From Pseudomonadota bacterium (GTDB lineage: Bacteria > Pseudomonadota > Gammaproteobacteria > Burkholderiales > Burkholderiaceae_C), in contig JAEZLX010000096.1 of the NCBI GenBank assembly GCA_023415035.1, positions 1 through 11,845 on the forward strand: DNA of 11,845 nucleotides. The letters are read 5' to 3'. The notes under the pieces were generated by a model, which was given only the letters and a program-made list of their open reading frames with translations, made no database searches and was not told where the DNA came from. Positions 5,992-11,845 of the stretch are shown piece after piece. Position numbers and translations under genes: made by a program. Numbering within the stretch: the first letter of the stretch is position 1; every line of letters begins with the position of its first letter.

Positions 5992-6990
5992 TCAGGCATC
6001 CGCGGCGGAGTGTTCGGAAATGCCCCTCGCCTGATCCCTGGACGACCATCTCCGGATCTCGGCCGCAGTCAGCTCAAAAGCGGACTTGTCGGAGAGGGCA
6101 GTGAGCAGATGCTCCACGAACAGCCGGGCACGCAGGGGTTGTTGGTCGCTGCGATGCAGGTACTGGATCGAAAAGATGCGGTTGGTGGCCACCGTGCCGG
6201 GAAGCACGGGAACCAGCTTTCCTGAACGTATGGCGGGGACGGCCAGGTATCCCGGCAACTGCGCGAAGCCCAGGCCCGCCAGTGCCGCCTCGAGCACGAC
6301 CTCCGTGTCGTCCACCCACAGGCGGGCGTTCACATCCAACGAGAGCGGCCCTTGCGCGGCGGCAAACTCCCAAGCCAGTTTTTCGCCCGTGCTCCGCATG
6401 CGCAATCCGATGCATGGCAGCGACCTGAAGTCGTCCGCCCGCAGCGGCATGGCGTGCCGGCGAAGCAAGGCCGGCGCGGCACAGGTGTAGAGCGGAGCGG
6501 GCGCGAGCCGGCGTGAGATGTGTCGGCCGGATGCGGGTCTTCCTCCCCGGATCGCGACATGGAAGCTGCCTGTCACCAGGTCCGTCAGATCATCGCCAAG
6601 GTTGAGCTCGATCTCGATCTCCGGGTACAGGATGCGAAAGTCCATGACCGCGGGTGCAACGACACGGCGCCCGAAGGTCTGGGCGCAGGTGACACGCAGC
6701 AGGCCCCGGGCTTCGCCACCACTGTTGCGGACATCGTCAAACGCGCGTTCCAGCTCGCGCAGCTGGCTGTGTGACTGGCCGTAGAGGCGGGCACCCCTGT
6801 CCGTGAGCCCGACGCGGCGAGTCGTGCGATGCAGGAGCGGGCCTTCCAGATGCGTTTCCAGACGCCGGATGGCGCGACTGATAGCGGCGGTGCTGGTGCC
6901 AAGCTGATGGGCGGCAGCGGTGAAGCCGTTGTTCTCGACCACGGCAACGAACACGCGCAGATCGGGCAGCAGCTCCAGATTGTTGTCCAT
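5992..6990 (-). CDS. LysR-family transcriptional regulator
   Basis: This 332-residue protein has the LysR helix-turn-helix at the N-terminus: LPDLRVFVAVVENNGFTAAA (8-27), then TSTAAISRAIRRLETHLEG (32-50) and LLHRTTRRVGLTDRG (52-66). A substrate-binding domain follows, with blocks typical of the CrgA/DsdC-like subgroup: GLLRVTCAQTFGRRVVAP, FRILYPEIEIELNLGD, HVAIRGG, and LAGLGFAQLPGYLA. I chose the ATG at 6990 because the protein then begins at the family's usual distance from the helix-turn-helix; the frame is open further upstream. It is slightly longer than the usual ~300 residues because of a charged tail. It is divergent from the truncated reductase gene at 7097, the standard layout for a LysR protein and its target, and the target has lost its 3' half. 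Confidence 0.92.
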   Translation of the reverse strand: MDNNLELLPDLRVFVAVVENNGFTAAAHQLGTSTAAISRAIRRLETHLEGPLLHRTTRRVGLTDRGARLYGQSHSQLRELERAFDDVRNSGGEARGLLRVTCAQTFGRRVVAPAVMDFRILYPEIEIELNLGDDLTDLVTGSFHVAIRGGRPASGRHISRRLAPAPLYTCAAPALLRRHAMPLRADDFRSLPCIGLRMRSTGEKLAWEFAAAQGPLSLDVNARLWVDDTEVVLEAALAGLGFAQLPGYLAVPAIRSGKLVPVLPGTVATNRIFSIQYLHRSDQQPLRARLFVEHLLTALSDKSAFELTAAEIRRWSSRDQARGISEHSAADA

Positions 6991-7068
6991 GCCGAAAAAA
7001 TGTAGCACAGCAGCAGCGCCAATCGTGACCGGCCTGCGCCACAGAATTCCCTGCAACCCGGCACGCCG

Positions 7069-7081
7069 TGTGCGGGGCACA
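7069..7081. promoter_or_regulatory. Candidate LysR box (T-N11-A palindrome)
   Basis: TGTGCGGGGCACA in the LysR/reductase intergenic gap fits T-N11-A with exact 5-bp arms. An overlapping alternative pairs CCGGCAC (7058-7064) with GTGCGGG (7070-7076), with one mismatch. It lies only 16 bases before the reductase start, closer than usual for an activating site, so the assignment is tentative. Confidence 0.3.
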
Positions 7082-7096
7082 AGAGGGTCACGATCC

Positions 7097-7683
7097 ATGA
7101 TTCAGCCATCCACCATGCTTGCTGCGGTGTTCAACCACTGCGGCGATGCCGCCAATGTCATTGAAATCCGGCGGTTGCCTGTTCCCCAGCCTGCTGCGGG
7201 CGAAGTGTTGCTGCGCGTTCAAGCGGCATCCATGCATCCTGCGGATCGCATGTTCATCGCCGGCACCTATCGGTGGCGGCCGGTGTTTCCCCAACGCGCG
7301 GGCTTTGTCGGTGCCGGCGTGGTGGTCCGGTGTGGCGAAGGGGTTGACGTTCCCGTGGGCACGTCCGTGGCCTTCAGGCATCCGGGGGCCTGGGCTGAAT
7401 ACTGCGCTGTGCCGGTAGGAAAGCTGTTCACGGTGCCACCGGGTATCGGCTTCCCAGACGCTTGCCAGTTCGCCTTGAATCCGGTCACGGCGTGGGCGCT
7501 TCTCGATGTGGCAAGTGTCCAGCGGGGGGACTGGCTGGCCGTGAACGCAACGCGCTCCAACGTGGTGCAGATGGCCCGCTGCCTTGCGCGGGAGTGGGGT
7601 ATCCATGTCGCCGACATGCCGGACCACGCCGGTCAGGAAGGCGAATCATTGGCGCGGGCTCTGCTTTCTGCCAGCGGCAAGCC
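7097..7683 (+). pseudogene. Truncated medium-chain reductase (zinc-independent MDR/quinone oxidoreductase type)
   Basis: The first ~195 residues of a medium-chain dehydrogenase/reductase are readable and the rest is gone. MDR enzymes of this kind reduce enoyl or quinone substrates with NAD(P)H. Seen here: the N-terminal GroES-like fold (PQPAAGEVLLRVQAASMHPADRM, 30-52), a degenerate PG-FEGVG block (RAGFVGAGVVV, 68-78), PGAWAEY (96-102), and the entry to the nucleotide-binding domain FALNPVTAWALLDVASVQRGDW (125-146). The GxGxxG-type loop is atypical (NATRSNVV, 150-157). At about 7678-7683 the sequence turns into the reverse strand of an IS30 transposase, so the Rossmann half is missing. The frame stays open to 7816 through IS sequence. 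ATG 7097 is the likely start (GAGG upstream at an extended spacing); 7115 is an alternative. It is divergent from the LysR gene. Confidence 0.75.
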
Positions 7684-8571
7684 GATGATCAAGTCTCCCT
7701 CCCAGTGTCCAGGGACTGCACGGTCTTCTACCTCTGCAGGACGGCTGGAGATCATGAACTCCTCACTGACATGTGCCCACGCTTTGGCCTGGGCTCTGGC
7801 CCGGGGCACGCGCTAAGCGCGCCCTGTGCGCAGGTAGCTCACCAGCTCGCGCTTCAGGGCGCCTCGGCCCTGGATGTACAGGGCCTGGTAGATGGCTTCG
7901 TGCGAGATGCGCATAGACAGATCATCCGGGAAGTCGAGCAGCAGCCGGTTTGAAATCTGCTCTGGCGACCAGCCATTGACCCACTTGCGGTCCCCGCGAT
8001 GGGGCTTGTTGCGCCCGATGAACGCAGCCTGCCGAGGCCCTTCAATCTCTCTTCCCTTGGCATCGTGGATCTTGCCTTCCAGCCGTTCTTGGACGTATTG
8101 GCGCAGACGCGGGTTCTTCACGAGCTTGGCCGGCTTGTTCCGTCTGGCCGCCAACTCGGACTTCCACTGCGCGACTGATGCCCGGTAATCGAGCTTCCCG
8201 CCTCGCGTGGCAGCGTTGCGCGTCAGCTCCCGTGAGACGGTCGATGGACTACGTCCCAGACGACGAGCGATCTCCCTCACGCCAACGTCTTGAGCTCGCA
8301 AGAGTGCGATCTCCTCTCGCTCCGAGAATGACAGATACCTCGTAGACACGGGCTTGGACAGAAACAATGGCATGCCGCCACGATGACGGAACCAGCGAGT
8401 GCCCACCGGCTGCGACACGCCCACGGCTTCTGCCGCCTTCTCGCTCGTGATTCCGGTCGCGATCTGCTTCCAGAACTGCCGCTCAGTCTCACGCCGAAGC
8501 GACGGCGCACCAGGAGAGCGCATTGCGTCCCTCCCCGTCAACTGCGTCATCCATCCTGCGGGTCGTCCCAT
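7681..8571 (-). pseudogene. IS30-family transposase, in-frame TAG and truncated
   Basis: Starting at ATG 8571 (AGGAGG 5 bases upstream), 252 residues are open to a TAG at 7815-7813. Two N-terminal helix-turn-helix blocks are seen (ITSEKAAEAVGVSQPVGTRW, 41-60, and VGVREIARRLGRSPSTVSREL, 97-117). WSPEQISNRL (201-210) and ISHEAIYQALYIQGRGALKREL (from residue 222) are classic IS30-family blocks. Beyond the TAG the same frame continues with unmistakable family sequence, RVPRARAQAK, SSRPAEVEDRAVPGHWEG and DLIIG, so the stop replaces a residue that is normally Leu (GRALRVPR). The first catalytic Asp (codon 293) is retained. Everything after codon ~297, including the other two catalytic acids, is deleted. 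The protein is dead as a transposase twice over. A sequencing error could explain the TAG but not the truncation. Confidence 0.9.
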
Positions 8572-8611
8572 AAACACCTCCTGGTTGAAGGTGTTGCAAC
8601 GACCAGTTGAA
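7681..8611 (-). mobile_element. IS30-family insertion sequence, truncated at its transposase 3' end
   Basis: The element's 5' side is present up to about 8611, where IS3 sequence begins abruptly. It includes a leader with the strong ribosome site AGGAGGT before the transposase. Its 3' side stops inside the transposase gene at about 7681, next to the broken reductase gene. One terminal inverted repeat is therefore missing and the copy cannot move by itself. The outer boundary at 8609-8612 is an estimate from where IS3 homology starts. Confidence 0.75.
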
Positions 8612-8947
8612 TCCACCCAGTACACCAGCCTGGCCTTTGGGGAGCGCTGCCGGCAGATGCAGGTTCGCCCTTCTATGGGAACGGTGGGCGATGCCTACGA
8701 CAACGCGATGGCCGAGAGCTTCTTTCCCAGCCTGGAAGGCGAACTCATCGAGCGCAGCACCTTCCAGAGCAAGGCTCAGGCCCGCATGGCCGTCTTCACC
8801 TGGATTGAAGGCTGGTACAACCCCAGGCGTCGCCACAGCGGCCTGGGCTACCTCTCACCCCTGAACTTTGAAAGGAGCAACGAAGCCCTGTTTGATGTTG
8901 TCGGCGATGCCGTCGTGCATGTCCAGACAGCACCTGAAACGGTTTGA
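8612..8947 (+). pseudogene. IS3-family transposase (orfB), C-terminal fragment
   Basis: The last ~111 residues of an IS3-family DDE transposase begin in mid-protein at STQYTSLAFGERCRQMQV. They continue with RPSMGTVGDAYDNAMAESFF, LIERSTFQSKAQARMAVFTW, IEGWYNPRRRHSGLGYLSP and a short tail. The Glu in AMAESFF is the third catalytic acid of the DDE triad; both Asp residues lay upstream and are lost. No start codon belongs to it. The frame is open further left into IS30 sequence by chance. Apart from the missing front end this remnant has no internal stop or frameshift. Confidence 0.9.
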
Positions 8948-8958
8948 GAATCAAACCG
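8940..8958 (+). repeat. 8-bp hairpin across the IS3 transposase stop codon
   Basis: CGGTTTGA (8940-8947) and TCAAACCG (8951-8958) pair exactly around the loop GAA. The stop codon is the last three bases of the left arm. No T-run follows, so it is not a standard terminator. Confidence 0.5.
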
Positions 8959-8982
8959 GTACCCGTCCACGGAAGTGGGTCA

Positions 8983-9053
8983 ACTCCAGTCAACCCTGCC
9001 TATGAGACGCACTGGGTACAGCCTCGCGAACAGTTGATCGGCATGCAGAGCGC
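8983..9053 (+). pseudogene. Possible C-terminal remnant of a lost gene, perhaps beta-lactamase-like
   Basis: Immediately after the IS3 right end an open frame reads YETHWVQPREQLIGM and stops at the TGA (9061-9063 is out of this frame; the frame's own stop is at about 9060). The pattern aromatic-W-V-x-P-x-x-x-L-I-G-M resembles the last strand of serine beta-lactamase/esterase (class C-like) proteins, where WxDPxxxLvxxxMxQ is usual. It may be the tail of a gene whose front was removed with the IS insertion. The fragment is only ~20 codons, so this is weak. Confidence 0.25.
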
Positions 9054-9090
9054 ATCGATCTGACCCCGACCACCACCTTCGACAGGCATG

Positions 9091-10389
9091 TCACATGCGC
9101 GATGGAAGCCAAGTCGCAAGCGCCGGCCAAGCGTAGATCAGCCAGGCCAGGAACAGGATCATGAGCCAATAGGGCGTGACGCCGACGAAGATCTCGCGCA
9201 CCGTGAGGTCGCGGTCGGGCACCGCGGCCTTGACCACGAACACGCTCATGCCGAAGGGCGGCGTGAGCACACCGGCTTCGATCACGAGAATGCCGATCAG
9301 CGCGAAGGCGATGGGGTCGAAGCCCATGGACATGGCGATGGGCCAGAAGATGGGCACCGTCAGCAGCATGATGGAGATGCTGTCGATCATGCAGCCCATG
9401 ATGAACCAGACCGTGACCATGAACAGCATGGTGCCCACCGGGCCCAGCCCCCAGGCCTGCAGCAGCGACTGCACTTCCTGCGGCAGGCCGTTGAGCGCGA
9501 CCAGCTTGCTGAACATGGTGGCCGTGAGCAGCAGCAGCATGATGGGCGTGACCGTGCGGCCGGACTCCATGAAGGCTTGGCCGATGCCGCGCCAGCGCAT
9601 GCCCTTGGCCCAGGCCACGAACAGCGCGCCGATCATGCCGACCGCGCTGCCTTCGGTGGGGGTGAAGAAGCCGAACCAGATGCCGCCCAGCGTGAGCACG
9701 ATGAGCAGGCCCACGTAGAGCGCACCCAGCGTTTGCTGGCGGTTGGCGGGGACCACGGTGTCGTTGCTTTCGGGCGCGGCCTGCGGCCGCAGCTTGGCGA
9801 ACACCACGCAGTACAGCGCGTACATGGCCGCCAGCACCAGGCCCGGGATGACGCCCGCGGCAAACAGCTTGCCCACCGATTGTTCGGTCAGGATGGCCCA
9901 GACGATCATGAACACCGAAGGCGGGATCAGCAGGCCCAGCACCGAACTGCCGGCGATGCAGCCGGTGGCGAAGCTGCGGCTGTAGCGGTTGTCGCGCATG
10001 GCGGGGTAGGCCACGTGGCTGAAGGCGGCGGCCGCGGCCACGCCCACGCCGGTGACCGCCGCGAACACGGCGTTGCCGCCCACGGTGGCCACGGCCAACC
10101 GGCCCGGCACGCCTTTGAGGCGGCGGTTGACGACGTTGAAGAGGTCGCTGGCCGCGCCGGAGTGCGCGATCAGCATGCCCATCACCGTGAAGCAGGGAAT
10201 CACCACGAAGTTGTATTCCTTGAGACCGGAGACGGCGGTCTGACCCACCAGGTCCATGGCCGGCCAGGCGCCGCCCAGGGCGATGTAGAGGCCGAACAGC
10301 GAACTGCCGGCAAAGGCGAAGATGACGGGCACGCCCGCCACCACGAGAACGACCAGCACCAGCAGGGCGGCCCAGGTTTCGATGAACAT
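9091..10389 (-). CDS. dctM: TRAP transporter large membrane subunit, DctM type
   Basis: This 432-residue polytopic membrane protein is the conducting subunit of a TRAP transporter, which takes up organic acids and related compounds using an ion gradient with a periplasmic binding protein. Family blocks seen include GVPVIFAFAGSSLFGLYIALGG near the N-terminus, FVVIPCFTVMGMLIAHSGAA, VATVGGNAVFAAVTGVGVAA, GCIAGSSVLGLLIPPSVFMIV, and the C-terminal GVLTPPFGMSVFVVKA. About 11-12 hydrophobic segments are evident. ATG 10389 is the start: GAGGT lies 4-5 bases upstream and the protein then begins FIETWAALLVLVVLVVAG, as the family does. It is 10 bases after the dctQ stop. No DctP binding protein is in the window. 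The substrate is unknown. Confidence 0.95.
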   Translation of the reverse strand: MFIETWAALLVLVVLVVAGVPVIFAFAGSSLFGLYIALGGAWPAMDLVGQTAVSGLKEYNFVVIPCFTVMGMLIAHSGAASDLFNVVNRRLKGVPGRLAVATVGGNAVFAAVTGVGVAAAAAFSHVAYPAMRDNRYSRSFATGCIAGSSVLGLLIPPSVFMIVWAILTEQSVGKLFAAGVIPGLVLAAMYALYCVVFAKLRPQAAPESNDTVVPANRQQTLGALYVGLLIVLTLGGIWFGFFTPTEGSAVGMIGALFVAWAKGMRWRGIGQAFMESGRTVTPIMLLLLTATMFSKLVALNGLPQEVQSLLQAWGLGPVGTMLFMVTVWFIMGCMIDSISIMLLTVPIFWPIAMSMGFDPIAFALIGILVIEAGVLTPPFGMSVFVVKAAVPDRDLTVREIFVGVTPYWLMILFLAWLIYAWPALATWLPSRM

Positions 10390-10399
10390 GTTGACCTCG

Positions 10400-10903
10400 T
10401 CAGTGCGTGGAAGCCGAAGGGGAGGCGACGCGCCCGCGCAAAGCCTCGACCACGAAGCCGATGCAGACGGCGGCACCCACGAGCCAGAGCACCAGGGCGC
10501 TGAAGCGCAGTGGCGAGGCGGGCAGGCGGAAGGCGTCGTTGCCGAAGAACTCGGCGCTCTTCCAGCCTTCGATGGCGGGCTCCCAGCCGGCGGCCACGAA
10601 CACCAGGAAGATGGCGCCGCCGATGCTCCAGGCCAGCACTTCCAGGGCACGGCGCACGAGCGACGGCACGCGGTCGAGGAAGAAGGTGACGCGCAGCAGC
10701 TTGCCCTCGCGCATGGCGTGGGGTGTTTGCAGGAAGGTCAGCAGCACCAGGCCGGCGCTGGTGATTTCGAAGGTGCCGGGAAAGGGGCGGTTGAACAGCA
10801 GCCGGCCCAGCACGTCGTAGGCGATGACGACCACGAGTGCGAGCAGCGTGGCCGCGCCGATCGTGTGCAGCCCCAGCAGGGCGCGGTCGATCCACGGTTT
10901 CAT
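10400..10903 (-). CDS. dctQ: TRAP transporter small membrane subunit, DctQ type
   Basis: This 167-residue protein has four hydrophobic helices, the hallmark of the TRAP small subunit. Helix 1 is about residues 9-32 and contains VVVIAYDVLGRLLFNRPFPG, the most conserved region. Helix 2 is about 46-60 (EITSAGLVLLTFLQTPHAMREG), helix 3 about 86-106, and helix 4 about 133-154. It partners the DctM protein encoded 10 bases downstream. The ATG at 10903 has AAGGA 6 bases upstream and overlaps the stop codon of the preceding MFS gene (ATGA), so the two are translationally coupled. A polar tail rich in Ser and Ala ends the protein. Confidence 0.92.
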   Translation of the reverse strand: MKPWIDRALLGLHTIGAATLLALVVVIAYDVLGRLLFNRPFPGTFEITSAGLVLLTFLQTPHAMREGKLLRVTFFLDRVPSLVRRALEVLAWSIGGAIFLVFVAAGWEPAIEGWKSAEFFGNDAFRLPASPLRFSALVLWLVGAAVCIGFVVEALRGRVASPSASTH

Positions 10904-11845
10904 GAAGAGTCCTTGTGATGGGAGAGAAAGAACCAGGCCGCCATCGCCAGCAGCGTCACCGCGGCGGTGCTATAGACCAATGCTTGGTGGGCGGACAGCG
11001 AGCGCGACAGCAGGCTGGCGGCCCAGGCCGCGAGCGCGCCGGTGCACATGTGCACGCTGCCGATGCCCGCGGTGACCAGGCCGGCTTGGCGCGCCTGTCC
11101 GCCGAGCGCGAGCGCGAAGGCGGCGGGAAACGCCATGCCATGGCCCAGTGCGTACACCGTCAGCGCCAGCGTCCAGAGCCAGACACTGGGCCACGCCAGT
11201 GTCAAGGCCAGGCCACCGATGCCGGCGGCGGCCAGCAGCAGGCCGTGGCGGAACAGCGTCTGGCCCGGACGCTCGGCGCGCAGCCGGACCCACTGGTTGC
11301 CTGCCGCAAAGCCGAGGTAGGTCAGCCCCAGCACCCCGGCGGCCGTGCCGCTGCCCATGCCGGTGGAGGCTTGCAGCGCCGCCGGCCCGGCCGCGGCGAT
11401 GATGAAGAACGGCGCGGCGATGGTGGCGAAGGCCAGGACGATGCGTTGCAGCGGGCGCTGCACCGCCAGTTGGCTCCAGGAAGCCCAGCGCGGCGTGTGG
11501 GTGCCGGCCGGGCGGGTTTCGGGCTGGCGCTGCCAGGCCAGCAACGTGACCGCGCCGGCCAGCAAAGCCAGCAAACCCAGCGGCGCGCGCCAATGGCCAT
11601 CCTGGGCCATGGCCCAGGACAGCGGCGGGGTGATGGCGGGCAGCACGGCAAACACCATGGCCAGCACCGCCATGCTGCGCTGCAGCGCCGCCCCTTCGTG
11701 GCGATCGCGCAGGCAGGTTCGGGGCACCACGAGGCAGGTCGACAGCCCCAGACCGGTCAGCAGGCGGCCGGCCAGCAGCGCGTCTGCCTGGCCCGCGCAC
11801 GCCGACAGCACGGCGCCGGCGCAAGCGAGCGCCAGGCCGGCCAGC
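10900..11845 (-). CDS. MFS transporter, Bcr/CflA-like, N-terminus outside the window
   Basis: The gene enters from the right edge; 314 C-terminal residues are visible. It looks like a 12-helix major facilitator drug/metabolite exporter of the Bcr/CflA (DHA1) type. Supporting features are LLAGRLLTGLG followed by VVPRTCLRDRHEGAALQRSM (the helix 4-5 region with the conserved Arg-Asp), LAMVFAVLPAITPPLSWAMA, WRAPLGLLALLAGAVTLLAW, and a C-terminal half with repeated hydrophobic helices including ALGHGMAFPAAFALALGG. It reads straight into dctQ with a 4-base ATGA overlap. An exporter leading a TRAP uptake operon is unusual; it may handle the same compound or its products. About 80-90 residues are missing at the front by comparison with typical 390-400-residue members. 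Confidence 0.85.
   Translation of the reverse strand, partial: LAGLALACAGAVLSACAGQADALLAGRLLTGLGLSTCLVVPRTCLRDRHEGAALQRSMAVLAMVFAVLPAITPPLSWAMAQDGHWRAPLGLLALLAGAVTLLAWQRQPETRPAGTHTPRWASWSQLAVQRPLQRIVLAFATIAAPFFIIAAAGPAALQASTGMGSGTAAGVLGLTYLGFAAGNQWVRLRAERPGQTLFRHGLLLAAAGIGGLALTLAWPSVWLWTLALTVYALGHGMAFPAAFALALGGQARQAGLVTAGIGSVHMCTGALAAWAASLLSRSLSAHQALVYSTAAVTLLAMAAWFFLSHHKDSS

Larger units (their letters stand above)
8612..8982 (+). mobile_element. IS3-family insertion sequence, right-end fragment
   Basis: Only the 3' third of the element remains: the end of orfB and a plausible right terminus ending GTGGGTCA at 8982 (IS3 elements usually end ...CA). The left part is replaced by the IS30 end at about 8611. 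The IS30 copy therefore inserted into, or was joined to, this element. Confidence 0.7.

Noticed and set aside
9088..10503. 471-codon plus-strand open frame rich in His, Glu, Asp and Gln
   Set aside because: It is the antisense of dctM. The composition is the usual mirror of a GC-rich membrane-protein gene.
1..11845. tRNA genes, rRNA, CRISPR arrays or tandem repeats
   Set aside because: Looked for on both strands by eye; no cloverleaf-like segment, regular repeat-spacer pattern or rRNA-like stretch was seen.

Overview
The window reads as a high-GC betaproteobacterial chromosome segment, most likely Burkholderiales (Bordetella/Achromobacter/Alcaligenes or Comamonadaceae type). The grounds are a Bug/TctC-family solute receptor, a TRAP transporter, a PBP1A N-terminus with the betaproteobacterial pattern, and the overall codon use. 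This is an inference from gene content. Nearly all genes lie on the minus strand.

Layout from left to right. (1) 1-380 holds the N-terminal part of a class A penicillin-binding protein (PBP1A type). Its last ~44 bases, at the window edge, look like corrupted sequence. (2) 615-3847 is a compact minus-strand catabolic-looking unit. It contains a TetR regulator, a Bug/TctC periplasmic receptor, an acetoacetate-decarboxylase-like protein and a small cupin. A near-perfect palindrome, the likely operator, sits in front of the receptor gene. (3) 3989-5710 holds two phage-type accessory genes: an ERRRQI-motif protein, and a SLOG/DprA-like protein with a degenerate nucleotide-binding motif. They are separated by 570 bp without a convincing gene but with an exact FNR/Anr-type box. 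(4) 5992-7683 holds a LysR regulator and a divergent medium-chain reductase gene that is cut off. (5) 7681-8982 is insertion-sequence debris. An IS30-family transposase carries an in-frame TAG and lacks its 3' end. Its intact end abuts the C-terminal third of an IS3-family transposase followed by a plausible IS3 right end. (6) 9091-11845 is a tight minus-strand operon: an MFS (Bcr/CflA-like) exporter overlapping dctQ by ATGA, then dctM of a TRAP transporter.

How the parts fit. The TetR unit looks like a self-contained uptake/catabolism operon whose receptor has no membrane subunits nearby. The IS block is a rearrangement scar: one edge removes the 3' half of the reductase gene, and the other adjoins a ~108-bp stretch that may hold the tail of another lost gene before the unrelated transport operon. 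The phage-type genes between two regulator-linked metabolic units suggest a small accessory insertion. I see no tRNA, rRNA or CRISPR array.
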